From: Sulfitobacter sp. HI0040
GTDB taxonomy: Bacteria; Pseudomonadota; Alphaproteobacteria; Rhodobacterales; Rhodobacteraceae
Length of the DNA: 64,000 nucleotides
Assembly: GCF_001634885.1 (NCBI RefSeq)
Contig: NZ_LWEX01000079.1
Location: forward strand, 396 to 64,395
Direction of reading: 5' to 3'
The translations under genes were made by a program, and so were the position numbers. Under the pieces are notes generated by a model. That model searched no databases, had not been told where the DNA came from, and saw only the letters and a program-made list of their open reading frames with translations. Shown in pieces: positions 8,930 to 17,542 of this stretch. Every line of letters starts with the position of its first letter. Position 1 is the stretch's first letter.

Positions 8930-10141
8930 TCAGCCCACGACGTTGAACTCCGGCCCATAGGGATAGCCGGTGATGTTCTCGTTGCCTTCGTCGGTAATGA
9001 CGAGGATATCGTGCTCGCGGTAGCCGCCCGCCCCGGGCTGGCCTTCGCCGAGGGTGAGCATGGGTTCCATGGAAATGACCATGCCCGGTTCCAGCACGGT
9101 ATCGATATCCTCGCGCAGTTCCAGGCCAGCTTCACGTCCGTAATAATGGCTCAATACCCCGAAGGAATGGCCGTAGCCGAAGGTACGGTATTGCAAAAGG
9201 TCACGTTCTTGCAGGAAATCGTTGATCTGCCGGGTGACCTCCGAACAGCTCGCACCGGGCTTCAGCAGGCTCATCCCGAACTCATGCGCGGCAACGTTCG
9301 CTTCCCAGATCTTCAGGCTGGCCGGGTCGACCTCTCCGGCGAACATCGTGCGTTCGAGCGCCGTATAATAGGCCGATACCATCGGGAAAGTATTGAGCGA
9401 CAGGATATCGCCGCGCTCGATCTGCCGGGCCGTAACGGGGTTGTGCGCCCCATCGGTATTGATGCCCGATTGAAACCAAACCCAGGTATCGCGGTACTCG
9501 GCGTCCGGAAAGCGTTTGGCGATCTCCAGTTCCATCGCATCGCGCCCGGCCATGGCGACGTCGATCTCTCGCGTGCCGATCCGGACGGCATCGCGGATCG
9601 CGTAGCCGCCCACGTCCGCTATGGCGGCACACTGCCGGATGAGCGCGATCTCCGCTTCGGACTTGTGCATGCGCTGGCGCATCGTCGTCTCGAAAAGGTC
9701 CACCATGGTGAGCGGTTGCAGGAAATCCTCCAGCTTGTCGCGTTGCATCAGCGTCAGATGATCGCTCTCATATCCAATCACCCCGCCGGTCCCGGTGACG
9801 GAGGCCACTGCGCGCCAGAAATTGTCGCGCTGCCAGTCGGTATAGGTGATGTTGTCGGCAAAGCTGCGCCGCCACGGCTGGCCGGCGTCGATGCCCGCGC
9901 TGATCGTCACGCATTCGGTTGCGGTGACGACGAGGCCATAGGGGCGCCCGAACGCGCAATAGAGAAAGCCGGAGTAGTAGGCGATGTTGTGCATCGAGGT
10001 GAAGACAGCAGCAGTCGCGCCGACGTTGTCCATCCGCTCGCGCAACTCATCGAGACGATCTTCGTATTCAGCCGCATCAAAAGGCAGCGGCGATTTTTCT
10101 CCGTTATGGAAACGGTACATGTCAGGACGTGGGGTGGTCAT
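8930..10141 (-). CDS. Creatinase (creatine amidinohydrolase)
   Basis: Hydrolyses creatine to sarcosine and urea in the cytosol. 403 residues, matching Pseudomonas creatinase in length and along its whole sequence as I recall it. Shared blocks are HNIAYYSGFLYCAFGRPYGL, AGIDAGQPWRRSF, TWVWFQSGINTDGAHNPVTA (with the catalytic His of HNPVT), FGYGHSFGVLSHYYGREAGL and EPGMVISMEPM. The pita-bread fold is shared with methionine aminopeptidase and prolidase, but the metal ligands of those enzymes are not retained in this block pattern, which separates it from Xaa-Pro peptidases. It probably forms a unit with the upstream hydrolase gene (117-nt gap). No sarcosine oxidase or urease is in the window. Confidence 0.88.
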   Translation of the reverse strand: MTTPRPDMYRFHNGEKSPLPFDAAEYEDRLDELRERMDNVGATAAVFTSMHNIAYYSGFLYCAFGRPYGLVVTATECVTISAGIDAGQPWRRSFADNITYTDWQRDNFWRAVASVTGTGGVIGYESDHLTLMQRDKLEDFLQPLTMVDLFETTMRQRMHKSEAEIALIRQCAAIADVGGYAIRDAVRIGTREIDVAMAGRDAMELEIAKRFPDAEYRDTWVWFQSGINTDGAHNPVTARQIERGDILSLNTFPMVSAYYTALERTMFAGEVDPASLKIWEANVAAHEFGMSLLKPGASCSEVTRQINDFLQERDLLQYRTFGYGHSFGVLSHYYGREAGLELREDIDTVLEPGMVISMEPMLTLGEGQPGAGGYREHDILVITDEGNENITGYPYGPEFNVVG

Positions 10142-10258
10142 ATCAGACCCTCCTTTTCAGAAAGGTCCCGGCGTTCAGGACGCATCGGCCCGCGAGGGGG
10201 CGACGCCATCGCCCCGGCCTATGTTTGATTGGCGTATTCCGCAGCCCCGATCAAGCCT

Positions 10259-11050
10259 CTATTTCAACCCGAGCAGATCCCGCACCATCGCGCTGTCCGG
10301 CTCGGTCAGTGCATCGATCACGTCGAAATGGTGCCGCCCTTCGACGACGTGATGCCTTGCCCCCCAGGCTTGCGCGAAATTTTCGGCCTGTTCGAGAAAG
10401 ACGGGCCGTTCTTCCGCGCCCACCCAGATAGAAACATGCACCCCATGCGGCGGCGGCATGTTGACCGGGCTTTCCGCGCGGGCCTCAACCATATCCAGCC
10501 GCAAAACCTCGTTCATGGAGGTTTCGAGCAGCGGTTCGAGGTCCGCCACCGGCGAGATCGGCAAGATACGGGTGATCCTGTCGCGTATATCCCCCGGCAG
10601 GACGACCGGATCCATCATGCGGGAAACCAGTTGCCCCCCTGCCGAATGACCCGCCAGCACGATGTCTCCTTGGGTACGCTTCGCCACCTCCATCACGGCG
10701 CGGGCGATCTGCCCGGTGATCTGAGCGATGCGTACATCGGGGCAAAGATCGTAGGAGGGCATCGCCACCGCCCATCCCCGCGCCACCGCGCCCTGCGCCA
10801 GATGGGACCAGTATGAACGATCGAACGCCTTCCAGTAGCCCCCGTGGACAAAGATGACCGTCCCCCGGGACACGCCCTCGGGTTCGAAAAAATCGAAGGC
10901 CTCCCGCTCGGTCGGGCCGTAGGACACCCCAAGCTGTGCGCGGAAACCCAGCTTTTTCCGAAAGGTCGCGGCCTCTTGCTGCCAGCGTGGCGGATAATCC
11001 TCCGCGCCCTCTATATGGGCCGCGTTGGCATAGGCGTCATCCAGTCTCAT
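10259..11050 (-). CDS. Alpha/beta hydrolase, arylformamidase (KynB-like) / esterase type
   Basis: Serine hydrolase of the hormone-sensitive-lipase-like family. 263 residues. The oxyanion-hole motif HGGYWKAFD, nucleophile GHSAGG, and the C-terminal RHHFDVID with the catalytic His are visible. The HGGYW-x-x-x-D form is that of bacterial and eukaryotic kynurenine formamidases, so N-formylkynurenine or another small ester/amide is a reasonable substrate, but no other tryptophan catabolism gene is nearby. It sits upstream of the creatinase gene on the same strand. Specific substrate undetermined. Confidence 0.78.
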   Translation of the reverse strand: MRLDDAYANAAHIEGAEDYPPRWQQEAATFRKKLGFRAQLGVSYGPTEREAFDFFEPEGVSRGTVIFVHGGYWKAFDRSYWSHLAQGAVARGWAVAMPSYDLCPDVRIAQITGQIARAVMEVAKRTQGDIVLAGHSAGGQLVSRMMDPVVLPGDIRDRITRILPISPVADLEPLLETSMNEVLRLDMVEARAESPVNMPPPHGVHVSIWVGAEERPVFLEQAENFAQAWGARHHVVEGRHHFDVIDALTEPDSAMVRDLLGLK

Positions 11051-11145
11051 TCATGGCTCCCCCGGCACGTTCCATCGCAAAGTGGAACTGGACAATCATA
11101 GCCAATGTTGCTTTGGGTACCACAGACAAAAGCGGAGAGATTGCC

Positions 11146-12621
11146 ATGACCGACGCGAAGACCGACCTCAAATCCATGCTCAAGGACCCCTCCCTGCTGG
11201 AGACGCGGGCCTATGTGAATGGCGAATGGATCGACGGTGACGACGGAACATTCGATGTGACGAATCCGGCCCGCGGCGACGTGATCGCCAAGGTTGCCAA
11301 CCTGTCCCGCGCTCAGGTGGGCAAAGCCATCGCGGCCGCCGAAAAAGCGCAGAAAGACTGGGCCAAGCAGACCGGCAAGGAACGTGCCGCGATCCTGCGC
11401 AAGTGGTTCGACCTGATGATGGAAAACCAGGACGATCTGGGCACCATCCTGACCGCCGAACAGGGCAAGCCGCTGGCCGAAGCGAAGGGCGAGATCGGCT
11501 ATGGCGCATCCTTCATCGAATTCTTCGGTGAAGAGGCCAAGCGCATCTACGGCGAAACCATTCCCGGCCATCAGCGCGACAAGCGTATCATGGTCATCAA
11601 GCAGCCCATCGGCGTTGCCGCATCCATCACGCCGTGGAACTTCCCCAACGCCATGATCACGCGCAAGGCCGCGCCCGCGCTTGCGGCGGGATGTTCCTTC
11701 GTGGCGCGCCCGGCGGCGGAAACGCCCCTGTCCGCCATCGTCATGGGCGTACTGGCAGAGCGTGCAGGTATCCCGGCAGGCGTGTTCAACGTGGTGCCGT
11801 CCTCTTCCTCCTCCGAAGTGGGCAAGGAATTCTGCGAGAATCCTGCTGTCCGCAAGCTGACGTTCACAGGCTCGACCGAAGTGGGTCGTATCCTGCTGAA
11901 ACAGGCTGCCGATCAGGTGATGAAATGCTCCATGGAGCTGGGCGGCAACGCCCCGTTCATCGTGTTCGACGACGCGGATCTGGATGCCGCGGTCGAAGGC
12001 GCGATCCTGTGCAAGTTCCGCAACAACGGCCAGACCTGCGTCTGCGCGAACCGCATCTACGTTCAGGCCGGTGTCTATGACGCTTTTGCCGAAAAGCTGA
12101 AGGCGCGGGTCGAAAAGATGAAGGTCGGCGACGGCTTCGAGGATGGCGTAGACCTTGGCCCGCTAATCAACGGCGACGCCAGCGAGAAGGTCAAGGAACA
12201 TATCGAGGATGCGCTTTCGAAGGGCGCTGAGATCATCCTCGGTTCCAAGGAAGAGAAGATGGAAGGCAACTTCCTTGCACCCACCATCGTCAAGGGCGTC
12301 ACCCAGGACATGCAGGTCGCCACCGAGGAAACCTTCGGCCCGCTCGCACCGCTCTTCAAGTTCGATGACGAAGATGACGTGATCCGGATGGCCAACGATA
12401 CGATCTTCGGCCTCGCTTCCTATTTCTACGCCAACGATCTCAGCCGCGTCTACAAGGTGGCCGAGGCGCTGGAATACGGGATTGTCGGGGTGAACACCGG
12501 CATCATCTCGACCGAGGTCGCGCCCTTTGGCGGCGTCAAGCAGTCCGGCCTTGGCCGCGAAGGCAGCCACCACGGGATCGAGGATTACCTTGAGATGAAA
12601 TACATCTGCATGAGTGTCTGA
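11146..12621 (+). CDS. gabD: NAD(P)+-dependent succinate-semialdehyde dehydrogenase
   Basis: Oxidises succinic semialdehyde to succinate in GABA and related catabolism. 491 residues, standard ALDH length. The cofactor region [31 protein letters not shown], the catalytic glutamate in [20 protein letters not shown] and the catalytic cysteine in [15 protein letters not shown] are all present. The double-cysteine form TCVCANR is typical of Gab[14 protein letters not shown] departs from the usual K-P-A segment. The start is ATG at 11146 with GGAGAG upstream; the longer upstream extension has no homology. A strong terminator follows. Confidence 0.92.
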   Translation: MTDAKTDLKSMLKDPSLLETRAYVNGEWIDGDDGTFDVTNPARGDVIAKVANLSRAQVGKAIAAAEKAQKDWAKQTGKERAAILRKWFDLMMENQDDLGTILTAEQGKPLAEAKGEIGYGASFIEFFGEEAKRIYGETIPGHQRDKRIMVIKQPIGVAASITPWNFPNAMITRKAAPALAAGCSFVARPAAETPLSAIVMGVLAERAGIPAGVFNVVPSSSSSEVGKEFCENPAVRKLTFTGSTEVGRILLKQAADQVMKCSMELGGNAPFIVFDDADLDAAVEGAILCKFRNNGQTCVCANRIYVQAGVYDAFAEKLKARVEKMKVGDGFEDGVDLGPLINGDASEKVKEHIEDALSKGAEIILGSKEEKMEGNFLAPTIVKGVTQDMQVATEETFGPLAPLFKFDDEDDVIRMANDTIFGLASYFYANDLSRVYKVAEALEYGIVGVNTGIISTEVAPFGGVKQSGLGREGSHHGIEDYLEMKYICMSV

Positions 12622-12648
12622 TCATCGACAGTCGCGATGTCGGAAAAG

Positions 12649-12678
12649 AAGAAGGCAGCGGATTCCGCTGCCTTCTTT
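12649..12678 (+). terminator. Rho-independent terminator of gabD
   Basis: Perfect 13-bp stem (AAGAAGGCAGCGG with CCGCTGCCTTCTT) around a 3-nt ATT loop, beginning 27 nt after the gabD stop and followed by a T-rich run. It could also serve the convergent gene at 12716. Confidence 0.9.
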
Positions 12679-12715
12679 GTTTCTTGGAACGCGGCAGGAG
12701 CGCGTCGAGCCACTC

Positions 12716-13288
12716 TTAGTTTAGGCCGACGCCCGCAGACCCGAACTGGGAAAGGGAGGAGCCGAAGCGCGCGTCGCTCATCCCGAGGTTCAGGCGGTTG
12801 TCCGCATCCAACGTCGTCCGGCTGCGCAGGATCACGCGCGGTGTCGCGGTGGCGAACCGGTCATCCAGCGCGACGGAATACCGCAGCGTCCCGTCTTCGC
12901 GCTGTTCGACCCGGTCAATCGTGCCCACGACCGTGCCGTCGGAGGAAACGGCCACGGCTGAACCGCTGTCGATCACTGCATTCATGCGGTCGAATTCAGC
13001 GGTTTCAAGCGGCCCTGTCACACGCGGGGTTGTGACGGTGGTATCCGTTTCGAGGTTCGTAGTCGCCAGATTGCTGGTGCCGATGTTGCTGGTATCCACG
13101 TCTGCATCGACGTTGAGATCCAGATCGGCAGCAGTCTCGGCCACGTCGGTCGCGGCAATCACACCTGTGCCGGCTCCTGCGGCAACACTGGTATCTTCGG
13201 AAAGCGTCTGCGCTGCGAGCGGAAGGGCTGTCAGCCCGGCCAGTGCTGTGGTGAGGGTCAGCGTTCGAACGGTATCGCGATAGGTCAT
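12716..13288 (-). CDS. Secreted Thr/Asp-rich protein of unknown function
   Basis: 190 residues with a clear Sec signal (TLTLTTALAGLTALPLAAQ) cleaved near residue 26. The mature N-terminal half is low-complexity, rich in Thr, Asp, Ala and Asn, with a loose repeat of the TSNIGTSNLATTNLETDT type. The C-terminal half (about 100-165) reads like a small beta domain, with SDGTVVGTIDRVEQREDGTLRYSVALDD faintly resembling PRC-barrel sequences. No catalytic motif is seen. A good RBS (GGAACATC context) precedes the ATG. It is likely periplasmic or surface-exposed. Function unknown. Confidence 0.72.
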   Translation of the reverse strand: MTYRDTVRTLTLTTALAGLTALPLAAQTLSEDTSVAAGAGTGVIAATDVAETAADLDLNVDADVDTSNIGTSNLATTNLETDTTVTTPRVTGPLETAEFDRMNAVIDSGSAVAVSSDGTVVGTIDRVEQREDGTLRYSVALDDRFATATPRVILRSRTTLDADNRLNLGMSDARFGSSLSQFGSAGVGLN

Positions 13289-13416
13289 TTGATGTTCCTT
13301 TCGTCTTCGTTGCTTTGTCTCGGACAGGCACGCAGCCTGTTATCTACAAAACGCATCGCCCCCCGGGCGGGTTGCGAGAACCTTCGAAACTCCGCGGATT
13401 TCCGCGCGCCGCATGC

Positions 13417-13444
13417 AAAAAGGCCCGAGGCGATGCCCCGGGCC
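13417..13444 (-). terminator. Rho-independent terminator of hsp20
   Basis: Read on the minus strand: GGCCCGGGGC, loop ATC, GCCTCGGGCC (10 bp with one G-T wobble), then TTTTTGC. It begins 26 nt after the hsp20 stop codon. A textbook intrinsic terminator. Confidence 0.92.
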
Positions 13445-13469
13445 AGTGACAGGAGTGGTCTTTATCCGA

Positions 13470-13940
13470 TCAGTTGACGGATTTCGCGTCCACAACATCC
13501 TTCTCGATCGCCTTGCGGTCCGATGCGATCTCGATCTGACGCGGCTTCAGCGATTCGGGCACCTGACGCACGAGGTCGATGTGCAGCATGCCATCGGCAT
13601 GGGCGGCGCCGGTCACCTGAACGTGATCCGCCAGTGCGAAACGGCGTTCGAACGCACGGGTGGCGATACCACGGTGCAGATAGGTCTTCTCTTCCTGTTC
13701 ATCGGCCTTGCGGGCAGACACGATCAGAGATTTCTCACGCACCTCGACGCTCAGATCAGCTTCGGAGAAGCCGGCCACGGCGATGGTGATGCGGTAAGAA
13801 TCGTCATCCAGCTTTTCGATGTTATAGGGCGGGTAGCTGGAGGTCGTGCCGTCGTTGGACAGGACGCGGTCCATCATGTTGGCGATCTGGTCGAAGCCAA
13901 CGCTGGACCGGTAGAGCGGTGCAAAATCATATGTACGCAT
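13470..13940 (-). CDS. Small heat-shock protein, Hsp20 family
   Basis: ATP-independent holdase chaperone of the alpha-crystallin family. 156 residues. The alpha-crystallin domain spans about residues 35-140: YPPYNIEKLDDDSYRITIAVAGFSEADLSV, an E-K-S-L-I-V-S core, then the RAFERRFALADHVQV and ADGMLHIDLVRQVPE segments. The N-terminus MRTYDFAPLYRSSVGFDQI is that of proteobacterial IbpA-like class A Hsp20s. SD AGGA lies 6 nt before the ATG. Upstream are a sigma-32-like promoter and a structured leader that buries this SD (see separate entries), so both transcription and translation should respond to heat. A strong terminator follows. Confidence 0.95.
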   Translation of the reverse strand: MRTYDFAPLYRSSVGFDQIANMMDRVLSNDGTTSSYPPYNIEKLDDDSYRITIAVAGFSEADLSVEVREKSLIVSARKADEQEEKTYLHRGIATRAFERRFALADHVQVTGAAHADGMLHIDLVRQVPESLKPRQIEIASDRKAIEKDVVDAKSVN

Positions 13941-14033
13941 GTTTCATCCTCATGTTTGAGCGATTTTACGCATGGGCCTTCCATCATTGGACAGACCCGT
14001 TTCGGTTATGCCGAAGCCCTTTGAGGCACCCCG
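13941..14033 (-). promoter_or_regulatory. Candidate ROSE-type RNA thermometer in the hsp20 leader
   Basis: 5' leader of about 90 nt. The last hairpin pairs AUCGCUC (13964 to 13958) with GAGGAU (13951 to 13946), leaving the central G unpaired opposite the Shine-Dalgarno. UCGCU fits the UYGCU anti-SD hallmark of ROSE elements, and the loop is AAACAU. Upstream hairpins can form at 14015-14001 (UUCGG/CCGAA) and 13998-13974 (GGG/CCC with UCC/GGA). ROSE elements are known to control rhizobial small heat-shock genes; assignment here is by motif and position, not by covariance search. Confidence 0.65.
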
Positions 14034-14040
14034 GCACCCG

Positions 14041-14071
14041 CCATGTGGGAATGATTCAGAAGCGTTTCAAG
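14041..14071 (-). promoter_or_regulatory. Candidate RpoH (sigma-32) promoter of hsp20
   Basis: On the minus strand, CTTGAAA at 14071-14065 and CCCACATGG at 14049-14041 are separated by 15 nt. This fits the heat-shock consensus CTTGAAA N13-15 CCCATnT well. It lies about 100 nt upstream of the hsp20 ATG, giving a leader of about 93 nt that contains the candidate thermometer. Confidence 0.65.
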
Positions 14072-14086
14072 ACCCCCGCCCAAAGG

Positions 14087-14911
14087 TCAGGGGCGTACGA
14101 ATTTCGCCCCGGTGTCCCGGTTGGGCTGGCCCACGCGGATGCGGCGGCTGCCCGGTCCTTCATGCTGAAAGACACCTTTACCCGCGACCAGTTCGGCCTG
14201 CAAAAGGGCGAGCGGCGCGCCGAGCGCAGTCCCCAGCGAAACATTGGCGCCCTCGACCTCCGCCTTGGCGGAGACGACCGATACGATATGGGGGGCACCG
14301 TCCTGAAATACGAATATCGGCGCACCGCTCGATCCGAAATCGACAGAGCATGAGGTAACGAGAACCCCCTCCTGCCGGGCGAGAACGGTGCAAACCTCCT
14401 GCAGGGAGGGGGCCTCGGACCGGTCGCGCGCATAGCTCACCACGCCGACGCTGTCGCCGGGCCGGGGGCGGGCGCCGGTGCCGAAAGGCTGGATCGTGGT
14501 GTTGTTGATCGGGCGTTCCAGTTCCAGCAGGGCCACGTCGTTGCGCACCCGGTCGGACGATACATCGCCGTCAAACACATATTCAGGATGCACCACGGCC
14601 CGGCGGATGCCGCGGTAAGCCCCGGCGCGGCCATTGCGCCATCCGGCAAGGAACTGCACCGCGCCGTGATCGATCTGCTGTTTGGTGCGGCTGTCGAACA
14701 GGCAATGCGCCGCAGTCAGGACGAGCCTGGGCGCGATCAGCGCGCCGGTGCAGAAACCCACGCCCCCGATATCGAGCCGCCCGACCGCTTCCCAGTCGCG
14801 CCCTTCGACACCGCTGTCCAACTGGCGCAGTTGCGCATCCTGTGCCAGCGCACCCTGCGCCGCGAAAAGCAGAATAGTCGCGAATACCTTCAATACACGC
14901 AATTCAATCAC
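14087..14911 (-). CDS. Secreted trypsin-like serine protease (S1 family)
   Basis: Exported chymotrypsin-fold peptidase. 274 residues. Signal peptide FATILLFAAQGALAQ cleaved near residue 23. The catalytic triad is visible: His in LTAAHCLF (about 68), Asp in RNDVALLELERP (about 125) and Ser in DFGSSGAPIFVF (about 194). The GSSGAP nucleophile form resembles bacterial S1 peptidases rather than HtrA (GNSGGP). The start may be GTG at 14911 or TTG at 14902; the latter has AGGGG at better spacing. It lies 54 nt downstream of glcF on the same strand, probably coincidentally. The C-terminal extension after the domain is Arg-rich. Confidence 0.87.
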   Translation of the reverse strand: MIELRVLKVFATILLFAAQGALAQDAQLRQLDSGVEGRDWEAVGRLDIGGVGFCTGALIAPRLVLTAAHCLFDSRTKQQIDHGAVQFLAGWRNGRAGAYRGIRRAVVHPEYVFDGDVSSDRVRNDVALLELERPINNTTIQPFGTGARPRPGDSVGVVSYARDRSEAPSLQEVCTVLARQEGVLVTSCSVDFGSSGAPIFVFQDGAPHIVSVVSAKAEVEGANVSLGTALGAPLALLQAELVAGKGVFQHEGPGSRRIRVGQPNRDTGAKFVRP

Positions 14912-14965
14912 CCCTGGTCACCCGGTATCCGGATACCCACCAGATGGGGCGAAAATAGGGCCGGA

Positions 14966-16360
14966 TCAGCGCAACCGGGGGATTTCCGGGGCGCGCTGCG
15001 ATCCATCGCGGTCCAGCGCCGGGGGTTTGGGCCCGCCCGTGGCCCAGTCCAACAGTTCCACGGTATGGACAACCGGAATACCGGTGCCCGAGCCGATCTG
15101 CATCATGCAACCGATATTTCCCGCCGCGATGATGTCCGGGCGTTTGGCTTCCAGCGTCCTCACCTTGCGCGCCTTCAACTGGCCGGAGATCTCCGGCTGC
15201 ATCAGGTTATACGTACCCGCCGAACCACAACACAGATGCGGATCCGCAGGCTCCACCACCGTGAAGCCCGCCTTCTTCAGCAGATCTTTCGGGGCGGTCT
15301 TGATCTGCTGGCCATGCTGAAGCGAGCAGGCAGCGTGATAAGCGACCACGAGCCCTTCGTGCGCGGGTGATACCGGCGCGGGAGCATCTATTCCGGCGAT
15401 GTCGTCGCGGGCCGGTCGTGGCGCTTCCTTGCCTTTTTCCGTGTCCAGAAGATCGACAAGAAGCTCGCTCACGTCACAGGCGATGGCTGACACACGCGCG
15501 GCATCTTCGGCCAGCGGTTCATTGCGGAACATATGGCCGTAGTCCTTAACCGTCGTTCCGCAGCCCGAGGTGTTGATCACGATGGCGTCCAGCCCCTTTC
15601 CGTCCATCTCCGCCGTCCAGGCGCGGATGTTGCGGGCAGCACTTGCGTGGCTCTCATCAGTCTTGCCCATATGATGGGTAAGGGCGCCGCAGCAACCTGC
15701 CCCCTCCGCCACCACGACTTCGCAGCCAAGCCGGGTCAGCAGGCGAATGGTCGCATCGTTGATATCCGTGTTGAGCGCCTTTTGGGCGCAGCCGGTCATC
15801 AGCGTCACGCGTTTGCGCGCTGTGCCTTCCGCGGCAAAAGTCTGGGGATCGTCGTTGCGGCTGACCGGGGGGATATGGCGCGGCGCCATCTCCAACATCG
15901 CCCGCAGCCGGACATCGGGCATCAGCCGTGCGAAGGGCCGGCCGATCTTCGCCCCCAGCAGGGCGAGCCGGAAGCGCGTCGGATAGGGCAGGATCCGCGC
16001 CAGCATCCAGCGCAGCGCACGATCCGACCACGGTCTTTTGTAACGACGTTCTATGTAATCGCGCGCGTGATCGACGAGGTGCATGTAATGCACGCCCGAA
16101 GGACAGGTCGTCATACAGGCGAGGCAGGACAGGCAACGGTCGATATGCTTGACGGTCTTCGCATCCGGGTCGCGGTCGTTCTCCAGCATGTCCTTGATCA
16201 GGTAGATACGGCCCCTCGGACTGTCGAGTTCATCCCCCAGCACCTGATAGGTCGGGCAGGTTGCCGTGCAGAAGCCACAATGCACGCAGGCACGCAGGAT
16301 TTCATTGCTGCGTGCGATCTGCGGATCGGAAAGCTGGCTATCCGTGAAAGTCGTCTGCAT
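14966..16360 (-). CDS. glcF: Glycolate oxidase iron-sulfur subunit GlcF
   Basis: Electron-transfer subunit of membrane-associated glycolate dehydrogenase (glycolate to glyoxylate). 464 residues. Two 4Fe-4S ferredoxin motifs lie near the N-terminus: CVHCGFCTATCP and CLSCLACMTTCP. Two CCG-type cysteine-rich domains follow, GCCGALTHHMG and LCCGSAGTYN, as in the GlpC/HdrB fold. It is the last gene of glcDEF, 27 nt after glcE. Phytoplankton release glycolate, so this fits a marine heterotroph. Confidence 0.95.
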   Translation of the reverse strand: MQTTFTDSQLSDPQIARSNEILRACVHCGFCTATCPTYQVLGDELDSPRGRIYLIKDMLENDRDPDAKTVKHIDRCLSCLACMTTCPSGVHYMHLVDHARDYIERRYKRPWSDRALRWMLARILPYPTRFRLALLGAKIGRPFARLMPDVRLRAMLEMAPRHIPPVSRNDDPQTFAAEGTARKRVTLMTGCAQKALNTDINDATIRLLTRLGCEVVVAEGAGCCGALTHHMGKTDESHASAARNIRAWTAEMDGKGLDAIVINTSGCGTTVKDYGHMFRNEPLAEDAARVSAIACDVSELLVDLLDTEKGKEAPRPARDDIAGIDAPAPVSPAHEGLVVAYHAACSLQHGQQIKTAPKDLLKKAGFTVVEPADPHLCCGSAGTYNLMQPEISGQLKARKVRTLEAKRPDIIAAGNIGCMMQIGSGTGIPVVHTVELLDWATGGPKPPALDRDGSQRAPEIPRLR

Positions 16361-16387
16361 CGAGCGCTCCGGCTGAAAGAGGTGGAA

Positions 16388-17542
16388 TCAAGTAGCTCGC
16401 GCCATCAATCCGGGATTGAGGCGGGAATGAGGGTCGAACCTGTGCCGCAAAGCGGCGGCCAGTTGTGCGACGCCGGGGGCTTCGGGGTGGAACCGACCGA
16501 GTCGATCGAAGGTATCGGCACCAGCGCGAACAAGGGTGGCGTGCCCAGCAAATACGCCCACCGCAGCCCGCACGTCATGGCCGGCAGAGGCAAGGCACCA
16601 GAGCCGTCCGCCGCCCCAGTCATAAAGCACCGACTGCGCGCCGCTCCGCTCTGCGATGGCAGGCGCATCGGAAGGTTTGCACGACAGCGACCAGACGTCC
16701 CCCTTCCGCCCGGCAAAGGGGGTCACGTCGCGCAGGGTGCGCCAGGTTTCGGCGGATGCCTCCGCCTCTTCAATCTCGGCTTCGCCTGCCTTTTCGGCCA
16801 GCAAATCGCGCAACCGCCCACCGCGATAACTTACCGACTGTTCGAACCCTTCGATCCGCAGGTACGTTTTGCTGCTGGCCGGGTCGTGGGCCGCACCGGT
16901 CACCTCGAACGGGCTTCCCATCGCTTGGGCCATCGCCTGTATCGCTTCGGCATCTGACAACCCGTTCAACACCAGCGTCGCCTCGGTTTCGGGGCGCGGC
17001 AGCACCTTGAGCGAAACTTCCGTCAGAACGCCGAGCGTACCGAAAGACCCCGCCATCAGCTTCACGAGGTCATAGCCCGTCACGTTCTTCATGACCCGGC
17101 CGCCGTTCTTCACGACATCGCCCTTGCCATCCACGAAGCGGACCCCCAGCAGGAAATCCCGCGCCGCGCCGACAGTCATGCGCCGGGGCCCGGAGACATT
17201 GGCCGCGAAGACCCCGCCAATGGTGGGCGTTCCGGAAGTACCCAGCAACTGGCGGTGATCCATGGGCTCAAACGCGAGGCGCTGGTTATCCTGCGCCAGC
17301 GTCTCCTCGATCTCCGACACCGGCGTTCCGGCCCGTGCCACGAGCGTCAGCGCCCCGGGCTCATAGAGCGTAACCCCGGCCATCGCCGCGGTAGAAAGAG
17401 TTTTTGCATTGCATCGCACGCCGCGGGTGTTGCCGCCCTGTACGGCCCATGCGTCGCCTCCGCCGCGCAGAAGCTCGGCCAGTTCCGCCTCGGTATCCGG
17501 TGACACGCCGCTTTGCGGGGGGAGTGTTTCTGAAACGCTCAT
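16388..17542 (-). CDS. glcE: Glycolate oxidase FAD-binding subunit GlcE
   Basis: Second flavoprotein-like subunit of glycolate dehydrogenase. 384 residues. The PCMH-type FAD domain shows VQGGNTRGVRCN, the LGTSGTPTIGGVFAANVSGPRR flavin-binding region and VKNGGRVMKNVTGYDLVKLM, characteristic of GlcE. The C-terminal half (about 250-384) contains the substrate-domain remnant of the family. The start codon overlaps the glcD stop (ATGA), so translation is coupled. It requires GlcD and GlcF for activity in studied bacteria. Confidence 0.95.
   Translation of the reverse strand: MSVSETLPPQSGVSPDTEAELAELLRGGGDAWAVQGGNTRGVRCNAKTLSTAAMAGVTLYEPGALTLVARAGTPVSEIEETLAQDNQRLAFEPMDHRQLLGTSGTPTIGGVFAANVSGPRRMTVGAARDFLLGVRFVDGKGDVVKNGGRVMKNVTGYDLVKLMAGSFGTLGVLTEVSLKVLPRPETEATLVLNGLSDAEAIQAMAQAMGSPFEVTGAAHDPASSKTYLRIEGFEQSVSYRGGRLRDLLAEKAGEAEIEEAEASAETWRTLRDVTPFAGRKGDVWSLSCKPSDAPAIAERSGAQSVLYDWGGGRLWCLASAGHDVRAAVGVFAGHATLVRAGADTFDRLGRFHPEAPGVAQLAAALRHRFDPHSRLNPGLMARAT

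Noticed and set aside
8930-10141. Xaa-Pro aminopeptidase / ectoine hydrolase annotation for the creatinase gene
   Set aside because: Whole-length agreement with creatinase blocks and length (403) is much stronger, and no ectoine catabolism genes surround it.
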